Assembly: GCA_013817135.1 (NCBI GenBank)
Contig: JACDDF010000017.1
Coordinates: forward strand, 1-9,794
Source: Nitrospirales bacterium
Lineage (GTDB): Bacteria; Nitrospirota; Nitrospiria; Nitrospirales; UBA8639
Reading direction: 5' to 3'
Length of the DNA stretch: 9,794 nt
Shown here: in pieces, positions 1 through 9,184 of the stretch
How positions within the stretch are numbered: position 1 is the stretch's first letter
How the letters are laid out: the number at the start of each line of letters is the position of its first letter
The notes under the pieces: model-generated
What the model was told of the DNA's origin: nothing
The model's database searches: none
The model's input: the letters and a program-made list of their open reading frames with translations, nothing else
Program-made: the position numbers and the translations under genes

Positions 1-2233
<2,233 letters not shown>

Positions 2234-2328
2234 GGTGCGTTCGGGAGGAAAACGGGTGAGCCCTTTCCACTCAAGAATTAGAGGATGGGCCGTTCATCGG
2301 TGTCGCCTAGGGTTACAGAGCTGAAGGC

Positions 2329-3285
2329 CTACTGGTCAGGATGCAGAGGATGGTCCTCTTCAAAGAAGAAATCCCCTAATCCTTTCGGGAGAACTTGCCC
2401 GTGCAATGCTTGTGATCGTCGTTTCGCTAACACATCCAGATCCCGTGCTTCTTCTCCCAACACATTGACCAGAGCTTCCCGCCAAGCCGGATCACGGGCC
2501 ACGGGATGGTGAGGGTCTTGGGCCATCCGTTTCATGGCGTATTGCACCATGTGCATCCCGTCACGAATGGAGAACGGGAGATCCAGTTGATGCGCTTTTT
2601 GAAGAAAATTCACCGTGAGCGTGATCAATTCCCCAGACGCAAACGGGAGGTGATAGCGCAAAATGGCTAATTCATGTTCCTTGTTAGGAAATTCTACTTT
2701 CAGTGTCGGTTGCAGGCGGGACAGGATATAATCCGGCACCTCATACGTCGACGCATCTTCATTCATGGTGACACAACACCGGAAATTCTCATGCGCATGA
2801 ATTTGGACACCCGCCACCACCGAATCGACCGATCGTCGATGATCAAGCAATGAGGCAAGGGAGGCCCAACTCTTTTCATTCATCCGGTTGCCTTCATCAA
2901 GAAGACAGACATTACCGGTCAGCATGGCCGTGACTAAGGGCGAGGCTTGATAGGTAATCGTGCCTCCCTCAGAAATGACCGGGGAGACAAGGAGATCTTC
3001 GGGTCTGGTATCAGCGGTACATTGATAAATGAAGAGTTCCTGCTTCCGCTCCTGGGTCGCCGCCATGGCGAGTGTGGTCTTCCCAACGCCAGGTTGACCG
3101 ATAATTCTTGGTGATAAGGGTACATCTTTTTCATCAACGATAAACCAACAAGCGAGAAGCTGGCGTAAAATGTCCTGATCGCCCATCCAGGCTTGTTGAA
3201 GTGCAAGGGGACGAGCCAAGCGAAGTGCCACCTGCCCGATGTGCATTACCGAAGGATCGAAAGAATGTGAAAATGGAGAGGTCAT
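2329..3285 (-). CDS. MoxR-type AAA+ ATPase
   Basis: MoxR ATPases are cytoplasmic ring-forming chaperones that use ATP to remodel or activate partner proteins, often encoded next door. This 318-residue protein has the expected order: Walker A GQPGVGKT (63-70), Walker B VCLLDE (126-131) followed by GNR, sensor 1 TMNED (173-177), a candidate arginine finger at Arg190 (YILSRL), and a sensor 2 region SIRDG (239-243). Length is normal for the family. The glycine after the Walker B DE is unusual, since MoxR proteins commonly read DEINR. No VWA-domain protein, the frequent MoxR partner, is visible; the next gene downstream is the 631-residue unknown. The ATG at 3283-3285 has no clear Shine-Dalgarno; an in-frame ATG 13 codons later is possible. 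A likely promoter sits 30-60 bases upstream. The ATPase fold is clear; substrate and function are unknown. Confidence 0.9.
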   Translation of the reverse strand: MTSPFSHSFDPSVMHIGQVALRLARPLALQQAWMGDQDILRQLLACWFIVDEKDVPLSPRIIGQPGVGKTTLAMAATQERKQELFIYQCTADTRPEDLLVSPVISEGGTITYQASPLVTAMLTGNVCLLDEGNRMNEKSWASLASLLDHRRSVDSVVAGVQIHAHENFRCCVTMNEDASTYEVPDYILSRLQPTLKVEFPNKEHELAILRYHLPFASGELITLTVNFLQKAHQLDLPFSIRDGMHMVQYAMKRMAQDPHHPVARDPAWREALVNVLGEEARDLDVLAKRRSQALHGQVLPKGLGDFFFEEDHPLHPDQ

Positions 3286-3315
3286 AGAAAAAGACGAAAG
3301 AAATCTGTCAGTGAA

Positions 3316-3343
3316 ATTATCACAGCCATTTTTCCATGGTCAA
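3316..3343 (-). promoter_or_regulatory. Putative sigma70-type promoter for the MoxR-unknown-ligA block
   Basis: On the minus strand a -35 TTGACC (3338-3343) is followed after 16 bases by GATAAT (3316-3321). The -10 is preceded by TG in the extended position (TGTGATAAT). Transcription would start near 3309, about 24 bases before the ATPase ATG. Inferred from consensus match only. Confidence 0.55.
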
Positions 3344-3389
3344 TGAATCGTGGTGTTTCGGAACTTCTGCCGGTGTGCAAAATAGGTGT

Positions 3390-3418
3390 TTGACATTATC
3401 CCCATTCCGAATTATTGT
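3390..3418 (+). promoter_or_regulatory. Putative sigma70-type promoter for the LysM lipoprotein gene
   Basis: A perfect -35 TTGACA (3390-3395) is separated by 17 bases from TATTGT (3413-3418), a 4/6 match to the -10 consensus. Transcription would begin near 3425 and give a leader of about 70 bases. It diverges from the promoter at 3316-3343, with only 46 bases between the two -35 boxes, so a regulator binding there could affect both. Confidence 0.6.
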
Positions 3419-3478
3419 GTAGCAAAAGGTGACTAGATCGTGGAGATCTTCGCGTTCTCGTTATTGACCATTGTCCCT

Positions 3479-3487
3479 AAAGGAGGG
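3479..3487 (+). promoter_or_regulatory. Strong Shine-Dalgarno deciding the lipoprotein start
   Basis: AAAGGAGGG lies seven bases before the ATG at 3494 (measured from GGAGG, 3482-3486). This is by far the best ribosome-binding site in the window and argues against the upstream in-frame GTG at 3440. A second site, GAGGAGG at 3504-3510, precedes another in-frame ATG at 3521. Confidence 0.75.
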
Positions 3488-3493
3488 ATACAT

Positions 3494-4180
3494 ATGAACC
3501 TCAGAGGAGGAATGCGTAACATGACGCAACCATTGTTCGGGGAATATCAAGGAGATCCCCAACCATCGGGCTGGTGTGGATACCTGAAAATTGTGGCTGG
3601 CGTGCTGGTCTGTAGTGGGGTCTTGTCGGGATGTGTCAGCACAGAAAAGTTCGAGTCCGAGAAGGCGCGTGCGTTAAATTTCCAACGCCTTTTAGCGCAA
3701 GAAGAAAAACGAACTGGTGAATTAAATGTGAAGTATCAAGACACGCAACGACAAATGGGCTCAATGGAATCGCAAAATCGGGACTTAAATGCCGAATTAG
3801 AAGCCTTGCGAGACCAACTCAATCGTTCCCATGACGAACTTTCGCGTGTGCGAGAGGGAGGGATGGGAAAAGCGGATGATTTGAAACTTTCCGAACCTTC
3901 AATCTCTGAATTTGGGCTGAATGATCTGGACTTTAAAGATTCAGATATGACGAAACTTGATTCCGACTTGAACTTGGGAGACAGCATTCCTTTGGATTCG
4001 CCTATGATGGATACTCTTGGAGGTCCTGCTGGCGAAGGATCACATATTGTGGCTAAAGGAGAGACCCTCTACCGGATTTCCAAAGAATATGGCGTATCCA
4101 TCAATGATCTCAAATCCTGGAACCAGCTGACCGATAACACCATTCACGTTGGACAAAAGCTCATCGTCAACGATCAGTAA
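3494..4180 (+). CDS. LysM-domain lipoprotein with coiled coil
   Basis: A probable envelope lipoprotein of 228 residues. A hydrophobic stretch (about 31-43) ends in the lipobox LSGC, with Cys47 as the predicted lipidated residue. Residues 50-122 are highly charged and Q/E/R-rich with heptad-like leucines, predicting a coiled coil. Residues 125-180 form an acidic Ser/Asp/Leu linker with repeats such as DLDFKDSD and KLDSDLNLGDS. Residues 183-225 are a LysM domain (HIVAKGETLYRISKEYGV, then a WNQL and IHVGQKLIV ending), known to bind peptidoglycan glycans. No catalytic domain is fused, so a structural or tethering role is likelier than hydrolysis; this is inference. The n-region before the hydrophobic core is long (about 30 residues), and the alternative ATG at 3521, with its own Shine-Dalgarno, would shorten it by nine. 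The gene has its own promoter and is followed by a strong terminator, so it is probably monocistronic. Confidence 0.88.
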   Translation: MNLRGGMRNMTQPLFGEYQGDPQPSGWCGYLKIVAGVLVCSGVLSGCVSTEKFESEKARALNFQRLLAQEEKRTGELNVKYQDTQRQMGSMESQNRDLNAELEALRDQLNRSHDELSRVREGGMGKADDLKLSEPSISEFGLNDLDFKDSDMTKLDSDLNLGDSIPLDSPMMDTLGGPAGEGSHIVAKGETLYRISKEYGVSINDLKSWNQLTDNTIHVGQKLIVNDQ

Positions 4181-4206
4181 TTTCACCTCAACGCATTTTT
4201 TGAGAT

Positions 4207-4256
4207 AAGGTCGGAATCTCCAGGAAGGCTTCTTCCTCTGGTTCCGGCCTTTTCTT
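4207..4256 (+). terminator. Intrinsic terminator after the LysM lipoprotein gene
   Basis: The arms AAGGTCGGAA (4207-4216) and TTCCGGCCTT (4242-4251) form ten pairs with one G-U wobble. An inner stem AGGAAG/CTTCCT (4222-4227 with 4232-4237) has a four-base loop. A T-rich run (TTTTCTTATTC) follows from 4250. It separates the lipoprotein gene from the trp operon. The 4181-4333 gap shows no Trp-codon leader peptide, so I read this as a terminator rather than a trp attenuator. Confidence 0.82.
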
Positions 4257-4297
4257 ATTCTTCTCTCTAAAAACCTCGTGTCTCACCAGCACTTTCG

Positions 4298-4326
4298 TTG
4301 ACACCTTATAGGCCGTATGGTACCGT
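4298..4326 (+). promoter_or_regulatory. Possible trp operon promoter
   Basis: A perfect TTGACA (4298-4303) is followed after 17 bases by TACCGT (4321-4326), which keeps only the T1, A2 and T6 positions of the -10 consensus. Transcription would start almost at the trpE ATG (4334), giving a leaderless or nearly leaderless message. That fits the lack of a Shine-Dalgarno before trpE. The -10 is weak, so this is tentative. Confidence 0.35.
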
Positions 4327-4333
4327 CAAAACC

Positions 4334-5830
4334 ATGAAAAATGCTTTTTATTCAGTGAGTTTTGACGAATTCTGCCAATTCGCCGCACAAGGAAATCTCG
4401 TCCCGCTCTATCGAGAAATTCTGACAGATTTCGAGACGCCTGTGTCGGCATTTTCCAAAATCAATACGGGAGCCAATGCCTTCTTATTTGAAAGTATCGA
4501 AGGGGGAGAAAACTGGGCAAGATATTCCTTCCTGGGGAGTAATCCATCCGTCATGTTGTGGGAGGAGAATGGCGAGGTCGTCACCCAAAAAGGCCGGAAA
4601 CAGCATCGGGTTCCGCTTCAGGAAAACCCCTTGGACCATATTCAACAAACCATGGCCGCGTATCATCCGGTTGTCGTTCCCGGTTTGCCACGATTCGTTG
4701 GCGGGGCGGTCGGCTATTTGGGTTATGATGTGGTCCAATCCTTTGAACCGATTCCATCTCGAGCGAAACTTGGGATCAAGACTCCCCTCTTTGCGTTTTG
4801 CATTACGGACACCTTACTCATTTTTGACAATGTCGCCCATACCCTCAAAATCGTGGCCAACGCCCATATTACTTCCACGAAAAAGACCCAGCTTCGCCAA
4901 ATCTATCAGGATGCCATCAATCGGATTGAATCCATCATTGCCAGGCTTCATAAACCGACTAGGCGACCTACGCCCTCGACTCGACGTGCGCCACTCAAAT
5001 TTCAATCGAATTTGACCCCTGAGGACTTTGAAAAAATGGTGCTTCGGACCAAAGAATATATTCAGGCTGGCGACATCATTCAGGGCGTCATGTCCCAACG
5101 GTGGCAGACCACCATCCATACGAATCCCCTGGAGATCTATCGAGCCTTACGGGTGCTCAATCCCTCACCGTACATGTTCTATTTACGAATTGCCGGAATC
5201 GAACTCGTGGGATCTTCTCCGGAAATCCTTGTGCGATGCGAAGAAGGCCATATTGTGGTGCGGCCTATTGCCGGGACGCGTCCCCGTGGCCAGACGCCAC
5301 AAGCTGACGCGGCATTGGAACAGGATCTCCTATCCGATCACAAAGAATTAGCCGAACACGTCATGTTGGTGGATTTAGGCCGGAATGATGTGGGCCGAGT
5401 GGCCAAGGCCGGAACGGTCAAGCTTGAACGGTTCATGAAAGTTGAACGGTATTCCCATGTCATGCACATTGTTTCTCAAGTCAAGGGAGAATTAGATCCT
5501 CAATACACCGCCTATGATGTCATGAAGGCATGTTTTCCAGCCGGGACCGTGTCTGGTGCACCGAAAATCCGAGCCATGCAAATCATTGAAGAGTTGGAAC
5601 CCACTCGTCGGGGGCCCTATGCGGGAGCGGTCGGGTATTTTAGTTTTTCCGGGAATATGGACACCTGCATCAATATTCGTACGGTCGTCGTTCAAGGACA
5701 GAAGGCCTACATTCAGGCCGGCGCCGGAATTGTCGCCGATTCTGACCCAACCCGTGAATATGAAGAAACTCGAACAAAAGCCGGAGCCATGATGAAAGCC
5801 ATTGAAATGGCTGAACACGGCCTAGCGTAA
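4334..5830 (+). CDS. trpE: Anthranilate synthase component I
   Basis: Converts chorismate to anthranilate using ammonia supplied by TrpG, the first committed step of tryptophan synthesis. The 498-residue length is normal. The N-terminal LFES (51-54) lies in the region that binds tryptophan for feedback inhibition, so allosteric control is probably kept. The catalytic domain shows NPSPYMFYL (276-284), GSSPEILVR (293-301), [10 protein letters not shown] (310-319), [18 protein letters not shown] (335-352), AGTVSGAPK (403-411) and [10 protein letters not shown] (463-472), all standard for chorismate-using enzymes. I chose the ATG at 4334; an upstream in-frame TTG at 4298 adds 12 residues but belongs to a TTGACA box and adds no family-like sequence. 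No Shine-Dalgarno is visible. A six-codon ORF (ATG at 4317) ends with its TGA overlapping this ATG. PabB is the main alternative identity, but the context with trpG-D-C-F-B makes trpE nearly certain. Confidence 0.97.
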   Translation: MKNAFYSVSFDEFCQFAAQGNLVPLYREILTDFETPVSAFSKINTGANAFLFESIEGGENWARYSFLGSNPSVMLWEENGEVVTQKGRKQHRVPLQENPLDHIQQTMAAYHPVVVPGLPRFVGGAVGYLGYDVVQSFEPIPSRAKLGIKTPLFAFCITDTLLIFDNVAHTLKIVANAHITSTKKTQLRQIYQDAINRIESIIARLHKPTRRPTPSTRRAPLKFQSNLTPEDFEKMVLRTKEYIQAGDIIQGVMSQRWQTTIHTNPLEIYRALRVLNPSPYMFYLRIAGIELVGSSPEILVRCEEGHIVVRPIAGTRPRGQTPQADAALEQDLLSDHKELAEHVMLVDLGRNDVGRVAKAGTVKLERFMKVERYSHVMHIVSQVKGELDPQYTAYDVMKACFPAGTVSGAPKIRAMQIIEELEPTRRGPYAGAVGYFSFSGNMDTCINIRTVVVQGQKAYIQAGAGIVADSDPTREYEETRTKAGAMMKAIEMAEHGLA

Positions 5831-5850
5831 AAGGGCTAGAGAAGAAACCA

Positions 5851-6438
5851 ATGATCCTGGTCATCGATAATTACGATTCGTTTACATACAATCTTGTCCA
5901 ATATCTTGGAGAGTTGGGAGCCGACCTCCAGATTTTCCGAAATGATGCCATCACGATCGAAGACATTCACCGCATGGCACCTGAGCGAATATTAATTTCA
6001 CCCGGCCCCTGCACGCCCAACGAGGCGGGCATTTCCGTTGCGACTATCAAGCATTTTGCCGGCAAGGTTCCCTTATTCGGTGTCTGTCTCGGGCATCAAT
6101 CTCTGGCCTACGCGTTTGGAGGTCAAATTATTCGGGCTCCCCGGCTTATGCACGGGAAAACTTCCATGATCCATCATGATGACAAAACAATTTTTGAAGG
6201 CCTCCCGAATCCCTTTGAAGCCACCCGCTATCATTCCTTAATCGTCAAGCGTGAAACCTTGCCCACGGAATTTGAAATTTCAGCCGAAACCGTGGAAGGC
6301 GAAATCATGGGACTCCGGCATACCCCAACTGGCGCGGAAGGCGTGCAATTTCATCCTGAATCGATTCTCACCACGGCAGGGATGGATCTTTTGCGTAATT
6401 TTTTATTATTGCCCGTCTGCTCTTCAACCGACCACTAA
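5851..6438 (+). CDS. trpG: Anthranilate synthase component II, glutamine amidotransferase
   Basis: Hydrolyses glutamine and passes ammonia to TrpE; some bacteria share this subunit with PabB for folate synthesis. The 195-residue protein is a single class I amidotransferase domain, not fused to trpE or trpD. It starts with [10 protein letters not shown] (6-15), has the oxyanion-region [10 protein letters not shown] (51-60), the nucleophile Cys79 in GVCLGHQ, the HGK motif (101-103), and His168/Glu170 in FHPES completing the triad. It begins 20 bases after trpE with only a weak purine-rich GAGAAG upstream. Because PabA and TrpG are closely alike, it may serve both pathways unless a second copy exists elsewhere in the genome. 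Confidence 0.96.
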   Translation: MILVIDNYDSFTYNLVQYLGELGADLQIFRNDAITIEDIHRMAPERILISPGPCTPNEAGISVATIKHFAGKVPLFGVCLGHQSLAYAFGGQIIRAPRLMHGKTSMIHHDDKTIFEGLPNPFEATRYHSLIVKRETLPTEFEISAETVEGEIMGLRHTPTGAEGVQFHPESILTTAGMDLLRNFLLLPVCSSTDH

Positions 6439-6478
6439 ATCCACGATCCCCAAGTCATAAGTTCCTGAGCCTGTTCAC

Positions 6479-7504
6479 ATGCCCATACTCAAAGACCATA
6501 TCGCCAAATTAGTCGAGGGCCTCGACCTCTCAGAACACGAAGCGGAAGAAGCCATGCGGGAGATCATGCAAGGAGGGGCCACTGAAGCCCAAATTGCAGC
6601 CTACTTAATGGGATTACGTATGAAAGGCGAAACCATCGATGAAATCACCGGATCAGTGCGAGCCATGCGCGAACGGGCGATTCGAATCCCGATAACCGAT
6701 CCTCAGGTGGTGGATACCTGTGGGACCGGTGGGGACAAAAGCCACACGTTCAATATCTCGACGGCTGCCGCCTTTGTCGTAGCTGGAGGGGGGATGACCG
6801 TTGCCAAGCATGGGAATCGCTCGGTGTCCTCTCAATCAGGGAGTGCCGATGTGTTGGCCGCCCTTGGAGTAAATATCGGATTGTCTCCTGAAAAAGTTGC
6901 CGACTGCATTAATGAAATTGGGATTGGCTTTCTCTTCGCACCCCTCTATCACGGAGCCATGAAACATTGCGCCAAACCTCGGACAGAGTTAGGAATCCGC
7001 ACCCTGATGAATATCATGGGACCGCTGGCCAATCCGGCTCGGGCCACAATACAAATTCTGGGTGTGTATGATCACGCCCTCAACGAAAAATTGGCTCAAG
7101 TCCTGTTGCGATTAGGCACACAACATTGCTTTGTCCTTCATGGGATGGACGGGTTAGATGAAATTTCTTTAACCAGTCGCACAGGGATTGCCGAAGGAAA
7201 AAAAGGACGAGTCCTGAGCTATTCCATCGGGCCGGAAGATTTCGGCCTTCAGCCTGTTTCGCCCAAAGAACTTTTGGGAGGAACCCCGGAAGACAATGCC
7301 CAGATCATTCTCGATATTTTTCGAGGACGAAAGGGCCCCAAACGGGATATCGTTCTCATGAATGCCGCCCCGGCATTTATCGCTTGCCAGAAGGCGTCAT
7401 CGCTAAAAGAAGGGTTCGAAGAAGCCGGTCGCGTGGTAGACAACGGAGCCGCATTTGAAAAGTTGGACAAACTCATTTCCCTGACCAAAAAGCTGGCGGC
7501 ATGA
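6479..7504 (+). CDS. trpD: Anthranilate phosphoribosyltransferase
   Basis: Joins anthranilate to PRPP, giving N-(5'-phosphoribosyl)anthranilate and pyrophosphate. The 341-residue length is typical. The N-terminal helical part includes GGATEAQIAAYLMGLRMKG (32-50). The PRPP loop is CGTGGDKSHTFNIST (81-95). The glycine-rich KHGNRSVSSQSGSADVL lies at 110-126. An anthranilate-contacting arginine falls in KPRTELGIRT (166-175, Arg168). The metal-binding DE lies in DGLDE (224-228). The gene starts 40 bases after trpG without an obvious Shine-Dalgarno. Its TGA overlaps the trpC ATG in the sequence ATGA, so trpC translation is probably coupled to it. Confidence 0.97.
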   Translation: MPILKDHIAKLVEGLDLSEHEAEEAMREIMQGGATEAQIAAYLMGLRMKGETIDEITGSVRAMRERAIRIPITDPQVVDTCGTGGDKSHTFNISTAAAFVVAGGGMTVAKHGNRSVSSQSGSADVLAALGVNIGLSPEKVADCINEIGIGFLFAPLYHGAMKHCAKPRTELGIRTLMNIMGPLANPARATIQILGVYDHALNEKLAQVLLRLGTQHCFVLHGMDGLDEISLTSRTGIAEGKKGRVLSYSIGPEDFGLQPVSPKELLGGTPEDNAQIILDIFRGRKGPKRDIVLMNAAPAFIACQKASSLKEGFEEAGRVVDNGAAFEKLDKLISLTKKLAA

Positions 7505-8346
7505 TTCTTTCTCGGATCCTCGAACATAAAAAAGCCGAATTGCGGCGAAAACAAAGCCGGGGCTACCTGGCTGAACTCAAGGGCCGCATTGTGGATCGAA
7601 CTCGACCGCTGGGTTTCATCCAGGCCTTGGAGACAGGGTTAACTTCGGCGGCTCCGGCATTAATTGCCGAAGTCAAAAAAGCCTCGCCCAGTCAAGGACT
7701 GATGCGACCAGAATTTAAAGATCAGTTTGAGCCGGTGACCATCGCCTCTCAATATCGGGATCATGGAGCGAGTGCCTTATCCGTCCTCACGGATCAGGAA
7801 TATTTCCAGGGAAACCTGGAGTATTTGCACAACGTGAAAGAGGCGGTTCAACTTCCCACGCTCAATAAAGAATTTATGATCGAGGAGATTCAGTTTTATG
7901 AAGCGCGGGCCTATGGAGCCGACTGTGTGTTACTGATTGCGGCGGCGTTGGATCGCTTCCAGCTTGAAGACTTTTTCACGTTCGCACAAGGGTTATCCCT
8001 TGATGTGCTTATTGAAATCCATAATGAACGGGAATTAGATACCGTCCTTGAACGGGTGCCCTTGGCCAGACTTATTGGTATCAACAACCGGGATCTGAAA
8101 ACCTTTCAGACTGATTTGGGTGTCACCGAGCGGCTAGCCAAACGAATGCCGACAGACACACTCATTGTCAGTGAAAGTGGAATCCACAGCCGGGCTCATG
8201 TCGTGCGGATACTGGAAGCAGGAGCCAAAGCCATGTTGATCGGTGAGTCGTTATTGCGCGCAGACTCGATTCAATTAAAAATTCAGGAATTATTACATCC
8301 CCCGACACCTCCCCAAAAAGACGTATCCACCACTCGCTGGGTCTAG
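7501..8346 (+). CDS. trpC: Indole-3-glycerol phosphate synthase
   Basis: Closes the ring of CdRP to form indole-3-glycerol phosphate with loss of CO2 and water. It is a monofunctional 281-residue TIM barrel, not fused to trpF. Catalytic residues by family comparison are Glu57 and Lys59 in AEVKKASPSQG, Lys123 in LNKEF, Glu172 in LIEIH, Asn195 in GINNRDL, and Glu225/Ser226 in VSESGI. The phosphate-binding end is LIGESLLR (246-253). After the barrel a short proline/charge-rich tail (about 267-281) looks non-conserved. The ATG overlaps the trpD stop by four bases (ATGA). A long gap follows before trpF. Confidence 0.97.
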   Translation: MILSRILEHKKAELRRKQSRGYLAELKGRIVDRTRPLGFIQALETGLTSAAPALIAEVKKASPSQGLMRPEFKDQFEPVTIASQYRDHGASALSVLTDQEYFQGNLEYLHNVKEAVQLPTLNKEFMIEEIQFYEARAYGADCVLLIAAALDRFQLEDFFTFAQGLSLDVLIEIHNERELDTVLERVPLARLIGINNRDLKTFQTDLGVTERLAKRMPTDTLIVSESGIHSRAHVVRILEAGAKAMLIGESLLRADSIQLKIQELLHPPTPPQKDVSTTRWV

Positions 8347-8500
8347 GATTCGATTGAGGGGAACTCCCTTATGCCCCGTTCTCTTTTTTAAGAGACTGGT
8401 CGAACATGAAGTGGAGCCTGTATAGCCAAGGCAGAAAAATTAGATTGAAGCGGTACACCGGGATGATTGAGAATTTTCCTGACACACAGCGGACGGTACT
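8347..8500 (+). other. 154-base trpC-trpF gap with weak hairpins and no convincing gene
   Basis: This gap is long for an otherwise tight operon. It holds a six-pair hairpin TGAGGG/CCCTTA (8355-8360 with 8366-8371, one G-U). A weaker AT-rich hairpin, TCTCTT/AAGAGA (8380-8385 with 8390-8395), contains a six-T run. The T-run lies 12 bases past the first stem, so neither forms a canonical terminator. A poor promoter-like pair, TTGAAG (8445-8450) and GAGAAT (8469-8474) with 18-base spacing, lies downstream. A 36-codon ORF (8406-8516) overlaps the start of trpF but has no Shine-Dalgarno. I see no recognised RNA. Confidence 0.4.
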
Positions 8501-9130
8501 ATGTCTCTTAAAATAAAAATTTGCGGCATCACGAATCAGGAGGATGCCGACATCGCAGTACAGGAAGGGGCCGACGCGTTAGGGTTTGTGTTTTACGCTC
8601 AAAGCCCTCGATATGTCCAACCGGCTATCGCGCAACATATTATTGCAAACCTCCCCCCTTTCGTCGTTCCGGTTGGGGTATTTGTCAATCATGATCTCGA
8701 TATGGTGAAGCGCGTGTTCGATGACTGCGGATTGGGCCTGGCACAACTGCACGGTGACGAATCTCCCGGTTTTTGTGAATCGCTACAGCGCCCGGTGATA
8801 CGCGCCATTCGGCTGCGGGATAGAAGTAGCTATCTCGCGTTGGCAGAATGGAAAGGACGGACAGGCGTGAGAGGATTTATCGTTGATGCATTTTCAGATA
8901 CCGCTTACGGGGGAACCGGGCACACGACCGATTGGTCGCTTGCCGGCGAAGTGGCCAAAGCAGTTCCCATGCTGTTGGCAGGAGGATTAACTCCTGAAAA
9001 TGTGCAAGATGCGATTCGCCAAGTTCAACCCTATGGCGTCGATGTGAGTAGCGGTGTAGAACAGAGCCCTGGGCGCAAGGATCCGGCAAAAATTCGGGAA
9101 TTTATCCAATCGGTTCGTCTTGTGTGTTAA
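8501..9130 (+). CDS. trpF: Phosphoribosylanthranilate isomerase
   Basis: Catalyses the Amadori rearrangement of phosphoribosylanthranilate to CdRP, the TrpC substrate. The 209-residue length is normal for a stand-alone enzyme. KICGIT (6-11) carries the catalytic general base Cys8. GFVFYAQSPRYV (28-39), VGVFVN (58-63) and QLHGDE (82-87) are standard strands. Asp129 in FIVDAF is the likely general acid, and GGTGHTTDW (137-145) follows. Phosphate binding is supplied by LLAGGL (158-163) and DVSSGVE (181-187). The upstream GCGGACGG is only a poor ribosome-binding site. Being separated from trpC by 154 bases, it may have its own expression control. Confidence 0.97.
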   Translation: MSLKIKICGITNQEDADIAVQEGADALGFVFYAQSPRYVQPAIAQHIIANLPPFVVPVGVFVNHDLDMVKRVFDDCGLGLAQLHGDESPGFCESLQRPVIRAIRLRDRSSYLALAEWKGRTGVRGFIVDAFSDTAYGGTGHTTDWSLAGEVAKAVPMLLAGGLTPENVQDAIRQVQPYGVDVSSGVEQSPGRKDPAKIREFIQSVRLVC

Positions 9131-9148
9131 CCGTTCCGTGGCTATACT
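9120..9148 (+). promoter_or_regulatory. Possible internal promoter before trpB
   Basis: TATACT (9143-9148), a 5/6 match to the -10 consensus, lies 17 bases after a poor -35 TTGTGT (9120-9125) at the end of trpF. It is followed by a striking pyrimidine tract (9147-9169) and no Shine-Dalgarno before trpB. Internal promoters before the last trp genes are known in other bacteria. The evidence here is weak. Confidence 0.25.
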
Positions 9149-9184
9149 CTTTTCTTTTTCATTCTTTTTGCAGTCGAATATCTC

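Noticed and set aside
2234..2328. A small gene or terminator between the MoxR ATPase and the 631-residue gene
   Set aside because: Only very short open stretches without start signals are present, and no stem followed by a T-run appears on the minus strand.
3440..3493. GTG start extending the LysM lipoprotein by 18 residues
   Set aside because: The very strong Shine-Dalgarno at 3479-3487 points to ATG 3494, and the extension would push the lipobox even further from the N-terminus.
4207..4256. The hairpin as a trp attenuator
   Set aside because: No leader ORF with Trp codons and no competing antiterminator arm were seen; position and form fit a terminator of the preceding gene.
4298..4333. 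TTG start giving trpE 12 extra residues
   Set aside because: The TTG is part of a TTGACA box, no Shine-Dalgarno precedes it, and the added residues do not resemble TrpE N-termini.
4476..5015. 179-codon plus-strand ORF in another frame inside trpE
   Set aside because: The trpE frame carries all family motifs across this span; the alternative frame gives a low-quality Arg/Ser/Pro-rich product.
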